Source: Flavobacteriaceae bacterium (GTDB taxonomy: Bacteria; Bacteroidota; Bacteroidia; Flavobacteriales; Flavobacteriaceae). Taken from it: a stretch of DNA of 44,160 bases. A program made the translations under genes and the position numbers. Position 1 is the first letter of the stretch. Each line of letters begins with the position of its first letter. This document shows, in pieces, positions 33,157-41,819 of this stretch. The notes under the pieces are model-generated. The model ran no database searches. It worked only from the letters and a program-made list of their open reading frames with translations, and had not been told where the DNA came from. The stretch covers positions 1-44,160 of the forward strand of contig JAURFJ010000001.1 in assembly GCA_030834365.1 (NCBI GenBank), in the 5' to 3' direction.

Positions 33157-34044
33157 ATGCAATTAAGTGGTCTCGGTGTTGCCCTTATTACTCCCTTTGA
33201 TCAAGATGGAAATCTCGATCTTTTCGCTTTAGAGGAATTAGTCGACTCATTGATTGTCTCCGGGGTAAATTATTTAGTTGTTCTTGGAACTACCGCAGAA
33301 ACGTCAGTTTTGTCTCAAGAAGAGAAAGAACGTGTTAAAGCTTCGGTTATAGCAGCCAATGCAAAGCGTGTTCCTTTGATTCTCGGATTAGGATCGAACG
33401 ACACCAGAGCACTGTGTGACGCGGTCAAAGAGGTAAATGCAAGTGATTTTGACGCCTTATTGTCGGTAACCCCTTACTACAACAAGCCAAATCAAAGAGG
33501 ACTGCTGGCCCACTACAAAGCTCTTTCTCAGGTATCAGAGCTTCCAATTGTTCTGTATAATGTTCCGTCTCGAACTGGGGTAAACTTGCTGCCAGAAACC
33601 ACGCTAGAACTAGCTGCTTCAAGTAAGGTTTTTATCGGAATAAAAGAGGCTTGTGGTGATAGGCAACAAATAGGTCGGCTCATCGAACACGCCCCAAAGG
33701 GTTTTGAGGTAGTTTCTGGAGATGACTTAACCGCAGTTGAATCTATTTTGATGGGTGCTTCAGGGGTTATTTCAGTTGTTGGACAGGCATTGCCTGCGCA
33801 TACTTTAGCCGCAGTAACGGCTGCACTAAGAAAAGAACAGGATTTGGCCTTATCTCTTAATGCCTCTATGACTGCGCTTGTTCAATTGCTTTTTGAAGAA
33901 GGAAATCCCGCAGGTGTTAAAGCCTTACTTTCTTTAATGTCTGACATTAAGAGTACGGTTCGCTTGCCTTTGGTTGAAGCCTCAAATGATCTTCAGTTTA
34001 GACTTGCACAGGAATTGGACATTCTTAAAGCAATTACCGTTTAA
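33157..34044 (+). CDS. dapA: 4-hydroxy-tetrahydrodipicolinate synthase
   Basis: DapA condenses pyruvate with aspartate semialdehyde, the first committed step to diaminopimelate. The 295-residue TIM-barrel protein has the Schiff-base Lys163 in GIKEACGD and Tyr134 in LYNVPSRTGVNL. The usual GTTGE substrate loop reads GTTAET, which I recognise as common in Bacteroidota. It heads a conserved flavobacterial cluster with bamD, rpoZ, coaBC and a DUF4835 gene. Confidence 0.96.
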   Translation: MQLSGLGVALITPFDQDGNLDLFALEELVDSLIVSGVNYLVVLGTTAETSVLSQEEKERVKASVIAANAKRVPLILGLGSNDTRALCDAVKEVNASDFDALLSVTPYYNKPNQRGLLAHYKALSQVSELPIVLYNVPSRTGVNLLPETTLELAASSKVFIGIKEACGDRQQIGRLIEHAPKGFEVVSGDDLTAVESILMGASGVISVVGQALPAHTLAAVTAALRKEQDLALSLNASMTALVQLLFEEGNPAGVKALLSLMSDIKSTVRLPLVEASNDLQFRLAQELDILKAITV

Positions 34045-34049
34045 AAGTT

Positions 34050-34057
34050 TAATTTTG
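34050..34057 (+). promoter_or_regulatory. TAnnTTTG -7 box directly ahead of bamD
   Basis: This reads TAATTTTG, an exact -7 match that ends 5 bp before the bamD ATG, in an 18-bp gap. If active, it would give an almost leaderless bamD transcript; it may also be chance, since bamD can be read from the dapA promoter. Confidence 0.3.
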
Positions 34058-34062
34058 ACGGC

Positions 34063-34884
34063 ATGAAATTGAGGTTCTTAACGCTTTTTACTGTTGCCAT
34101 TTTCGCGCTCACATCGTGTAGTGAGTATCAGAAGGTATTGAAAGAAAATAACCTGAGCGAAATGTATGAGCTCGCCAATCGCTATTACGAAGAGGGCGAT
34201 TACATTAGAGCAAAGCGGCTGTATGAGATCATCGCTCCTAAATATGCAGGAAGACCTCAAGGCGAACGTTTGAGTTATTTTTTTGCTGACGCTCAGTTCA
34301 AGACCAAAGCGTATTACTTATCAAGCTATCAATTTGAACGATTCATAAAAGCGTATCCCTCTAGCGACAAAAGGGAAGAAGCTAGTTTCTTGGAGGCTGA
34401 AAGTTACTATTTCATGAGCCCGCGATACAGTCTCGACCAAACCGATACCGATAAGGCGCTTGAAAAACTGCAAAACTTCATTAATAGTTACCCAAATTCA
34501 GAATATTTTAATCGGGCTAATGAACGCGTTCAAGAGCTCAAGATTAAAAAAGAACAAAAGGCGTTTGAAATTGCTAAGCAATACGATATGTTGGGTGAGT
34601 TTAACCTTCCAGTTCTGTTCTCGGCAATTAAGTCGCTAGATAATTTTATACTTGAATTTCCGGGTTCAATGTTTAGAGAAGAGGCCCTCTTTATCCGAAT
34701 AAAATCAGCTACTATTCTCGCCGAAAACTCTACCACAAATCGAATGGCAGCTCGTTACGAAGAAGCGTTGTCGTATTATAAAGACTTTAGAAAATACTAT
34801 CCGACCTCAAAATTCGACAAAGAAGCTGAATATTACTTTGCTAAGATCCAAAACGGAATAGAATTCGTAAATTCGCTGAATTAA
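34063..34884 (+). CDS. bamD: outer membrane protein assembly factor BamD
   Basis: BamD is the essential lipoprotein of the BAM complex that inserts beta-barrel proteins into the outer membrane. The 273-residue protein has a lipoprotein signal with lipobox LTSC (Cys19) and tetratricopeptide repeats through about 30-200: ANRYYEEGDYIRAKRLYE, AKAYYLSSYQFERFIKAYPS-like and YEEALSYYKDFRKYYP are repeat units. Length is typical. rpoZ follows after 3 bp. Confidence 0.94.
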   Translation: MKLRFLTLFTVAIFALTSCSEYQKVLKENNLSEMYELANRYYEEGDYIRAKRLYEIIAPKYAGRPQGERLSYFFADAQFKTKAYYLSSYQFERFIKAYPSSDKREEASFLEAESYYFMSPRYSLDQTDTDKALEKLQNFINSYPNSEYFNRANERVQELKIKKEQKAFEIAKQYDMLGEFNLPVLFSAIKSLDNFILEFPGSMFREEALFIRIKSATILAENSTTNRMAARYEEALSYYKDFRKYYPTSKFDKEAEYYFAKIQNGIEFVNSLN

Positions 34885-34887
34885 ATC

Positions 34888-35214
34888 ATGGCTATTTTGA
34901 AAGATACTAAAGCTGCTATTACCACGAAAACATTCGATAAGAATGTTTTAGACCAAAAAACGTCTAATATTTACGAGGCCTTGTCTATTATTGCCAAGCG
35001 TTCTGTGCAAATTAATGCGGAGATCAAGAAAGAGTTAGTAGACAAGCTCGAAGAGTTTGCAACCTATACAGACAGCCTTGAAGAGGTGTTTGAGAATAAA
35101 GAGCAAATAGAGGTTTCTAAATTCTACGAAAAGATGCCTAAGCCGCACGCGATAGCGATAGAAGAGTGGCTTAATGATCGCATTTACTATAGAAACACGC
35201 TTTCTGAAGAGTAA
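34888..35214 (+). CDS. rpoZ: DNA-directed RNA polymerase omega subunit, Bacteroidota type
   Basis: Omega helps assemble and stabilise beta-prime. This 108-residue protein is the Bacteroidota version, little like E. coli omega except for the core NIYEALSIIAKRSVQINAEI. The rest, including KPHAIAIEEWLNDRIYYR near the C-terminus, is specific to the phylum. Position between bamD and coaBC is a strong confirming context, recalled from other flavobacteria. The coaBC gene starts 10 bp later. Confidence 0.92.
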   Translation: MAILKDTKAAITTKTFDKNVLDQKTSNIYEALSIIAKRSVQINAEIKKELVDKLEEFATYTDSLEEVFENKEQIEVSKFYEKMPKPHAIAIEEWLNDRIYYRNTLSEE

Positions 35215-35224
35215 ATAACTATTT

Positions 35225-36427
35225 ATGCTTGCGGGAAAAAATGTTCTGCTTGGTGTTACTGGCGGAATCGCCGCATATAAAACAACCTTTCTAGTTCGGC
35301 TGCTCATACAGCAGGGAGCTAATGTGAAGGTGATCATGACACTTTCGTCAAAGGAATTTGTAACTCCCCTTACCCTTAGTACGCTTAGTCAGAATCCAGT
35401 TTACTTCGATTTTATTGACGAAAAAGACGGTGAGCTTCGCTGGAACAATCACGTTGAGCACGCCAAATGGGCTGACCTCTTGATTTTAGCCCCGCTGACT
35501 TCGAATACCTTAGCAAAGATGGTTTCTGGAGCCTGTGACAACCTACTATTGGCTACCTATATGTCTTCGAACTGTCCGGTATTTGTGGCTCCGGCCATGG
35601 ACTTGGATATGTATGCGCATCAATCTACTAAGCAGAATTTAGCTGAATTAACAAAGAGAGGAGTTCATGTTATTCAGGCTGAATCCGGATTTTTAGCTTC
35701 AGGCCTAGAAGGAGAAGGACGCATGGCTGAGCCTCAAACAATTGTTGATCGGGTTCACACTCAACTAAGAGCCGAGGCCTTACTCTATGGGAAAAAGGTG
35801 CTGATTAGCGCAGGCCCAACTAGAGAAGCTTTTGATCCCGTGCGATTTCTTTCGAACTATTCAACTGGGCTTATGGGATATGAGCTAGCCCTAAGGGCGT
35901 ACGAACTCGGGGCAGAAGTGATAGTGGTTAGTGGACCTGTTGAACCTATCACATTACCCCATTCTGTGCGCAGGATAGCGGTTGAATCAGCTGAGCAAAT
36001 GTATACGCAGGTCATGAATCACTTTGATGGGGTAGATTTTTTTATTTCGTCAGCCGCTGTAGCCGACTATACCTTTTCAGAGGTACACCCCCAAAAATTA
36101 AAGAAAGAAGAAAACACGCTCGTTTTAACGCTGCAACGAACAAAAGACATCCTTCGAGAGCTCTCCTCGCGAAAAAAGCAACAAAGGGTCATCGGGTTTG
36201 CGCTTGAAACCGATTCAGACCTGTCAAAGCCCTTAGCTAAGTTGCAATCAAAATCACTAGATGCCATAGTGTATAACACGCTTAGCGATGCAGGAGCAGG
36301 GTTTGGAACTGACACGAACAAGGCTACCGTATTTTTTGCGGACCAAAGCCAAATAGAGATCCCGTTGCAATCGAAAAGGTCTATGGCTAGTGCACTGTGG
36401 ACTCATTTTAGTGACAAATGGCTCTGA
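35225..36427 (+). CDS. coaBC: bifunctional phosphopantothenoylcysteine decarboxylase/phosphopantothenate-cysteine ligase
   Basis: CoaBC performs two consecutive steps of coenzyme A synthesis. The 400-residue protein has an N-terminal FMN-dependent decarboxylase (about 1-180) with GVTGGIAAYK, the active-site His76 in NNHVEHA, and PAMDLDMY. The C-terminal ligase (about 190-400) has ISAGPTREAFDPVR and NYSTGLMGYELA. The place of E. coli Cys158 is Ser159 here (FLASGLEGEGRMAEP). I recall this change in other Bacteroidota. The gene overlaps the DUF4835 gene by 10 bp. Confidence 0.95.
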   Translation: MLAGKNVLLGVTGGIAAYKTTFLVRLLIQQGANVKVIMTLSSKEFVTPLTLSTLSQNPVYFDFIDEKDGELRWNNHVEHAKWADLLILAPLTSNTLAKMVSGACDNLLLATYMSSNCPVFVAPAMDLDMYAHQSTKQNLAELTKRGVHVIQAESGFLASGLEGEGRMAEPQTIVDRVHTQLRAEALLYGKKVLISAGPTREAFDPVRFLSNYSTGLMGYELALRAYELGAEVIVVSGPVEPITLPHSVRRIAVESAEQMYTQVMNHFDGVDFFISSAAVADYTFSEVHPQKLKKEENTLVLTLQRTKDILRELSSRKKQQRVIGFALETDSDLSKPLAKLQSKSLDAIVYNTLSDAGAGFGTDTNKATVFFADQSQIEIPLQSKRSMASALWTHFSDKWL

Positions 36428-37212
36428 GAACGTTAATCATTTCATCAGTTTTAATGAGTTTTGGATTATGGTCTAACGCTCAAGGTATAGAATCTGTGGT
36501 AAGGGTGATTAACCGCACACAGAACAGATCATTTGAAGCTAATTACCGGACGCTTGAGCGCGACTTATCGCGATTGATCAATCAAACGCAGTGGGATTCA
36601 ACAGTAGGAATTTCGAGAAAACCTAAGGTGTCACTGAATATGACCTTATCGGTCGTAAATCACAGCGATCAAGCGTTCAAGACTATGCTTCTGGTAGAGC
36701 TATTTAAAATTTATGGTAGTGGAGATAAAGTGCTTTTGTTTAGGTGGGTAGAGCAGCCGCTGGTGTTTTCATACGTTCCATTTGAGCCCTTGATTTTTAA
36801 CAAAAATAATTTGTCTTCTAACCTAGTGGCACACGCAGCCTTTTTCGCCTACTTGGCATTAGGATTTAATGAAGACACCGAAAAGTTAATGGGCGGAACT
36901 CCGTTTTACCGTCAAGCCGAAGATATAGTTGTTCGCATGCAATCTACTTCTAATTCAGGATGGGAAATGAGGCGCAGTGGAAGTTCAAAGTACCGCTTGA
37001 TTTACGAACTTTTACAAAAGCCTTATTATCCTGCTAGGGAGTTTTTATTTGACCTTCATACGGGTTGTTTAGCCTCAGGTCAGCGAGATACAGATCAATA
37101 CACTGAATGCCTGCTGCATATCACTCGGCAACTAAAGGAGACTGACATTGGCCTAGACAATTCTTTGCTCATGCAGCGGATTCAAGAATCAAATAGGGCT
37201 ATTTTTGACTAG
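36418..37212 (+). CDS. DUF4835 family exported protein
   Basis: The 264-residue protein has a signal peptide (about 1-21, ending SNA-Q). Family marks include LNMTLSVVNHSDQAF-like strands, FNKNNLSSNLVAHAAFFAYLAL and AEDIVVRMQSTSNSGWE, quoted in parts. In family members the signal peptide leads a beta-rich domain; function is unknown. It overlaps coaBC by 10 bp, and DUF4835 next to coaBC and recN is a conserved flavobacterial order. Confidence 0.88.
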   Translation: MALRTLIISSVLMSFGLWSNAQGIESVVRVINRTQNRSFEANYRTLERDLSRLINQTQWDSTVGISRKPKVSLNMTLSVVNHSDQAFKTMLLVELFKIYGSGDKVLLFRWVEQPLVFSYVPFEPLIFNKNNLSSNLVAHAAFFAYLALGFNEDTEKLMGGTPFYRQAEDIVVRMQSTSNSGWEMRRSGSSKYRLIYELLQKPYYPAREFLFDLHTGCLASGQRDTDQYTECLLHITRQLKETDIGLDNSLLMQRIQESNRAIFD

Positions 37213-37288
37213 ATTCACTATTGCTTTGGTCTTGCTGAACTTATTTTGCACTGTACTCTAGGTATCTTTACTGAAAGAATGTTCATTC

Positions 37289-38944
37289 ATGCTTAGTTCA
37301 CTTCACATAAAAAATTATGCGCTTATCGATGAGGTGTTTATCGATTTTAGTCCAGGATTGAATGTGATCACAGGGGAAACCGGGTCGGGTAAGTCAGTGG
37401 TTATGCAAGCGCTTCAACTCGTTTTAGGTGCTAGGGCAGAGGGTGTTAGTTTTTTTGACCCCGAAAAAAAGTGCATTATAGAACTCAATGTGAAAATTGA
37501 TTCTACCTATAGGAACTGGTTTGAAGCCAACGATTTAGACTACGATCAAGATTGCTTCATACGCAGAGAACTTTCAAAACAGGCCAAATCAAGACTGTTC
37601 ATCAACGATACCCCGATTAAACAGTCTGTACTGAACAGTTTAACGGATGAGCTGCTATCGTTTCACTCGCAACACGAATCGTACGGGTTTTTAAAGCCTG
37701 CAGAACAGTTTCAACTAGTAGACGAATTCGCAGCTAATAAAGACTTATTAACGGCGTACAAAGAGCTGCATTCAGCTTATAAGCGCGTATCTGATGAATG
37801 GGAAAAGCTCAGCAGTAAATCGGACGAGTTTGAAAGAGAGTGGGCGTATCAATTGCACTTGAAGAAAGAGCTCGATGAGTTGAACCTCGATCAAATAGAT
37901 CAAGAATCACTCGAGCAGCAGTTCAATATGTACAGTCAGTCTGAAAAAATCGTCGCTCTAATTGGCGAGCTGAACCAAAAGTTTGAACTGGAGCCTTACG
38001 GTTTAATTGACCAACTTCGATCGATTCAGCGCTTACTTTCCGAATTACAACGAATTTCACCCATCTTTTTAAATCTGTTTGAACGTATACAGGCCATTAT
38101 TGTCGAATCTCAAGACATTTCGGACGAGTTGCAGAGCGCTTTAGATGCAGTGGCAATAGACGCGAATGAGTACGAGGAGATTAGTCTGCGACTTTCGGAG
38201 TTGCACCGACTTCAAAAAAAGCACGGAGTAAGCAATTGTGAAGGGCTTATCGAAAAGCGCGATGCGTTGTCGAAGAATTTAGGCACTGATCAGCATTTTC
38301 AAGATCGCATAAACGGGCTAGAGAAACAGCTTGTTGAATTGAAAAATCAGCTGCTACCATTGGCTAAAGAGCTATCTAGTAATCGAAAAAAAGCCGCTCA
38401 AGAACTAAGTGCTACTATTGAAGAGGTGTTGTCTTCTTTAGAAATGCCAGCCGCACAATTAAAGATTGATGTGGTGCAAAGAGATGCTTTTTTGACCACC
38501 GGTACCGATGAGGTTTTATTTAAGTTTCAAGCTAACAAAGGAGCTGAATTACTCGATTTAAAACAGGTTATTTCAGGGGGGGAGCTTTCGCGATTGGCAT
38601 TAGCTATACAGTACATTAAAGGGAAATCAAAGGCTATACCTACTCAGGTTTTTGATGAGATTGATACCGGGGTATCTGGTGAGGTGGCCGAACGTGTGGC
38701 CCAGTTATTTGAGCTTATGGGAAAACGGCATCAGCTTTTGGTTATTACCCATTTGCCGCAGGTTGCAGCCAAGGGCTCGCATCATTTGAAAATAGTCAAA
38801 ACCGAGGCCTCCGGTCGTTCATTTACTAAAGTCATGAAGCTCAGTTCAGCTGAGCGCGAACGTGAGATTGCTTCTATGATTGAAGGCAAAAACCCTTCTC
38901 AGACGGCAATTAGTCATGCAAGAACACTATTGGCAAAGCGTTAG
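37289..38944 (+). CDS. recN: DNA repair protein RecN
   Basis: RecN is an SMC-like ATPase acting early in double-strand-break repair. The 551-residue protein starts MLSSLHIKNYALIDEVFIDF with Walker A GETGSGKS (29-36), has two coiled-coil arms (about 160-215 and 330-370), then the signature SGGELSRLALAI and Walker B VFDEIDTGVSG (about 430-465). ITHLPQVAAKGSHHLKI is also typical. No exact -7 box is visible in the 76-bp gap upstream; TATCTTTA at 37263-37270 is close. Confidence 0.96.
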   Translation: MLSSLHIKNYALIDEVFIDFSPGLNVITGETGSGKSVVMQALQLVLGARAEGVSFFDPEKKCIIELNVKIDSTYRNWFEANDLDYDQDCFIRRELSKQAKSRLFINDTPIKQSVLNSLTDELLSFHSQHESYGFLKPAEQFQLVDEFAANKDLLTAYKELHSAYKRVSDEWEKLSSKSDEFEREWAYQLHLKKELDELNLDQIDQESLEQQFNMYSQSEKIVALIGELNQKFELEPYGLIDQLRSIQRLLSELQRISPIFLNLFERIQAIIVESQDISDELQSALDAVAIDANEYEEISLRLSELHRLQKKHGVSNCEGLIEKRDALSKNLGTDQHFQDRINGLEKQLVELKNQLLPLAKELSSNRKKAAQELSATIEEVLSSLEMPAAQLKIDVVQRDAFLTTGTDEVLFKFQANKGAELLDLKQVISGGELSRLALAIQYIKGKSKAIPTQVFDEIDTGVSGEVAERVAQLFELMGKRHQLLVITHLPQVAAKGSHHLKIVKTEASGRSFTKVMKLSSAEREREIASMIEGKNPSQTAISHARTLLAKR

Positions 38945-38962
38945 TAAAGGAGCTATTCTTGC

Positions 38963-38970
38963 TATATTTG
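38963..38970 (+). promoter_or_regulatory. TAnnTTTG -7 box ahead of fabI
   Basis: This reads TATATTTG, an exact -7 match 20 nt before the fabI ATG in the 46-bp gap after recN. No clear TTG lies at -33. Confidence 0.5.
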
Positions 38971-38990
38971 AATGTATTAAAAACACATAG

Positions 38991-39806
38991 ATGAATTATA
39001 ACTTATTAAAAGGAAAAAGAGGTATTATCACTGGCGCATTAGACGCTAATTCTATAGCTTGGAAAACAGCGGAACGGGTTCATGAAGAAGGAGGGTCTTT
39101 TGTGCTGACTAATGCACCGATAGCCTTGAGAATGGGAGAATTAAATGCGTTAGCCGAAAAAACAGGGGCATTGGTGATTGCTGCTGACGCGACCTCCACA
39201 GAAGACTTAGCAAGCCTCATAGCAGAGTCTGTTCAACACTTAGGCGGAAAACTTGACTTTGTATTGCACTCTATTGGAATGTCTGTAAATGTTAGAAAAG
39301 GAAGGCACTATACAGACGAGAACTACGACCTTACGACAAAGGGTTGGGACGTTTCAGCACTCTCTTTTCACAAACTACTGCAACAGCTGTATAAACTCGA
39401 TGCCATGAATGAGTGGGGCAGTGTATTAGCGCTAACGTATATGGCTGCTCAGCGAACTTTCCCGGATTACAACGATATGGCCGATAATAAGGCTTACCTT
39501 GAATCTGTGGCTCGAAGTTTTGGCTATTTCTTTGGCAAGGAAAAGAAGGTTCGTGTAAATACCATTTCACAATCTCCAACGGTAACCACCGCCGGAAAAG
39601 GGGTTAAAGGTTTTGATGCCTTCTTGAATTATGCAGAGAAGATGTCTCCACTTGGAAATGCTTCTGCAGATGAATGTGCCGATTATGCGGTTACACTCTT
39701 CTGCGATTTGACGCGAAAAGTAACCATGCAAAATCTCTTTCACGACGGAGGATTCTCATCAACCGGCGTAAGTCAAGAAATTGTAGACTTGTTTTCGGAT
39801 CACTAA
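38991..39806 (+). CDS. fabI: enoyl-[acyl-carrier-protein] reductase (NADH), FabI type
   Basis: FabI reduces enoyl-ACP in the last step of each fatty acid elongation cycle and is the target of triclosan-type inhibitors. The 271-residue SDR protein has the nucleotide-binding GIITGALDANSIAW, and Tyr150, Tyr160 and Lys167 line up with the FabI Y-Y-x6-K catalytic set in LTYMAAQRTFPDYNDMADNK. It has its own -7 box. The glycosyltransferase gene starts 26 bp downstream. Confidence 0.95.
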   Translation: MNYNLLKGKRGIITGALDANSIAWKTAERVHEEGGSFVLTNAPIALRMGELNALAEKTGALVIAADATSTEDLASLIAESVQHLGGKLDFVLHSIGMSVNVRKGRHYTDENYDLTTKGWDVSALSFHKLLQQLYKLDAMNEWGSVLALTYMAAQRTFPDYNDMADNKAYLESVARSFGYFFGKEKKVRVNTISQSPTVTTAGKGVKGFDAFLNYAEKMSPLGNASADECADYAVTLFCDLTRKVTMQNLFHDGGFSSTGVSQEIVDLFSDH

Positions 39807-39832
39807 TCTCTGAGGATAAAAAACCTGTACCA

Positions 39833-40885
39833 ATGGGTAAACTTGTTCATCTTTACTCCATTGTTGTTCCGGTGTACAATCGGCCAGAAGAGTTGAAGCT
39901 ATTGCTAGATTCGATTGCTATACAGCAGAGTGAAAAAGATTTTGAAGTCGTTGTGGTTGAAGACGGCTCTCAGCTTAGTTCGAAACAGGTTTGTGAACAG
40001 AGTCCAATCTTTTCAAAGATCACCTACCTAGAAAAGTCAAATTCTGGGCCCGGTTTAAGTAGAAACTACGGAATGATGCGTGCTAAAGGCGATTATTTCA
40101 TCATTCTGGATTCAGATTGCATTCTACCCCCGAATTACCTGAGCGAGGTGGATAGAGAGCTCTGTACTCAGTACGCCGATTTTTTTGGCGGGCCTGACGG
40201 GGCCTTAGCTTCGTTTACGCCTGTACAGCAAGCAGTTAACCTTGTGATGACCGCTACCTTAAGCACAGCTGGAATACGAGGCGGGAAGCCCAACTATTTC
40301 GAGCCCAGGAGCTTTAATATGGGTCTTTCTAGCGAGATGTTTAAGGCCACTGGAGGTTTTGGCACAATTCATCCGGGTGAAGATCCAGATTTAGTCATGA
40401 GAGCCTGGAAATTGGGCTATAAATCACGCCTTTTTTCAAACGCCATCGTCTACCATCAACGCAGAATACAGTTTTCATCTTTTTTTAAACAAGTGTTTAA
40501 GTTCGGCAGTGTGAGGCCTATTCTTGAAGTGCTACATCCAGAATTTAAACGACTCATTTTTAAAGGCCCCTCAATCTTTTTAATCTACTTGAGTACTGTA
40601 GTTGTCCTATGTGTAAGCATGCTTCTAGGTCAAACTAGCCTTCAGTTCACAACACTTCTATGTGCACCTTTAGTTGTTTATTTAGGCCTCTTTAAGCTTC
40701 AATTGATCTATAAGACCCGATCGATCAAGTTAACCTCTCTTGCGATTTTAGCCTTTTTTATTCAGATGAGCGGTTACGGTTTGGGGTATATGAGGTCCTC
40801 CGTTCTGCTCGCATGGAACAGAAATAAAAACATTGAAACTCTATTTCCTCATCTCTTTTTTAATCCCATAAAGAAAGGTCAGTAG
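39833..40885 (+). CDS. family 2 glycosyltransferase with C-terminal membrane spans
   Basis: The 350-residue protein has a GT-A domain: YSIVVPVYNRPEELKLLLDS, VVVEDGS, ILDSDC with the metal-binding DSD (93-95), and HPGEDPDLVMRAW with a likely catalytic Asp at 184. About 80 hydrophobic residues near 246-325 form two to three membrane helices. It probably builds an envelope polysaccharide or glycolipid; donor and acceptor are unknown. The frame opens earlier, inside fabI, but the ATG at 39833 just before the domain is preferred. The YbbR gene follows after 1 bp. Confidence 0.9.
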   Translation: MGKLVHLYSIVVPVYNRPEELKLLLDSIAIQQSEKDFEVVVVEDGSQLSSKQVCEQSPIFSKITYLEKSNSGPGLSRNYGMMRAKGDYFIILDSDCILPPNYLSEVDRELCTQYADFFGGPDGALASFTPVQQAVNLVMTATLSTAGIRGGKPNYFEPRSFNMGLSSEMFKATGGFGTIHPGEDPDLVMRAWKLGYKSRLFSNAIVYHQRRIQFSSFFKQVFKFGSVRPILEVLHPEFKRLIFKGPSIFLIYLSTVVVLCVSMLLGQTSLQFTTLLCAPLVVYLGLFKLQLIYKTRSIKLTSLAILAFFIQMSGYGLGYMRSSVLLAWNRNKNIETLFPHLFFNPIKKGQ

Positions 40886-40886
40886 T

Positions 40887-41819
40887 ATGCGCGAACTCCA
40901 ATTAAAGCAATTCGTATACTTTCTCCTTTTGGCCACTGTAATTTGGTTTTTTAACCACTTGAGCAAACCGTCGACTGTTTCTACCGTTGTTAAGGCTCGT
41001 TTTTCGCAGACTCCTGATTCTCTAACTCTCTTAAGCAATGCGCCATTTGATATACCTGTTCGCGTAACAGCCACAGGCTTTAGATTGCTTTTTACGTTTA
41101 CTTCTAACAAACCTTATGACATACCATTGGATCAAATCGCTGTTGAAAACGGCATTTATTTTTTAGCCCCCGAATATATAGAAAGCGCTTTGCAATCTGC
41201 CTTTTCAGAGTCTCTTACGTTAGTTCGAGCATCGATTTTACCTAAACAGGTAGACGTTGCATTGCTTTCATCAAAACGTGTACCTGTTGTGTCTCAGGTG
41301 ATCACTTCATTTAGGCCTAACCACATTGCTATTGACTCTGCGTCTATTGAGCCGAGTACCATAGAAGTTAGAGGGGTAAAGTCGGTAATTGAGCACTTAG
41401 ACAACGTATACACCAAGGTTGTGCGTTTAGAAGACATACACGAGTCGGTGGCCATTGATTTGCCGCTTGAGCAGCCCGATAATAGTTTGTATAACTATTC
41501 CTCAAATTCAGTGCATTACAGCCTGAATGTGACCCGATTTTCAGAGAATACTTTCGAGCTACCAATAACCGTTCGTACTGATAAACGGTCATTTCGATTG
41601 CTACTATTTCCAGATAAGGTAACCTTGGTATGTAAGGCTTCTACTGAACGCTTAAAGACACTAAAAGCAGACGATTTTGAGGTGTCTGTTGATTTTGATG
41701 CTTCTTCAATGAGACATCCCAGCGATCCGTTAAAGCTTAAATTGACCCGTGTTCCCGATGGTATTTTTCAAGTGTTAGTATTGACAGATTCTGTAAACTA
41801 TATTATCGAGCCCTTATGA
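40887..41819 (+). CDS. YbbR-like domain-containing membrane-anchored protein
   Basis: The 310-residue protein has an N-terminal membrane anchor (about 9-25) followed by beta-rich YbbR-type repeats: IPVRVTATGFRLL, LTLVRASILPKQVDVALLSS (20 residues shown), IDSASIEPSTIEVRGV and LPITVRTDKRSF. YbbR (CdaR) proteins in other phyla regulate cyclic di-AMP synthase, but no cdaA is nearby, so that role is not implied here. Flavobacteria often encode it beside coaE, as here, with a 4-bp overlap. Confidence 0.88.
   Translation: MRELQLKQFVYFLLLATVIWFFNHLSKPSTVSTVVKARFSQTPDSLTLLSNAPFDIPVRVTATGFRLLFTFTSNKPYDIPLDQIAVENGIYFLAPEYIESALQSAFSESLTLVRASILPKQVDVALLSSKRVPVVSQVITSFRPNHIAIDSASIEPSTIEVRGVKSVIEHLDNVYTKVVRLEDIHESVAIDLPLEQPDNSLYNYSSNSVHYSLNVTRFSENTFELPITVRTDKRSFRLLLFPDKVTLVCKASTERLKTLKADDFEVSVDFDASSMRHPSDPLKLKLTRVPDGIFQVLVLTDSVNYIIEPL

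Noticed and set aside
39674..39832. Longer glycosyltransferase beginning inside fabI
   Set aside because: The extra 53 residues are arginine-rich, overlap the fabI coding end in another frame and precede the family start; the ATG at 39833 is preferred.
40887..41819. Cyclic di-AMP control through the YbbR protein
   Set aside because: No cdaA or glmM gene is nearby and the YbbR domain alone does not show that role; the Bacteroidota context differs from that of Firmicutes.
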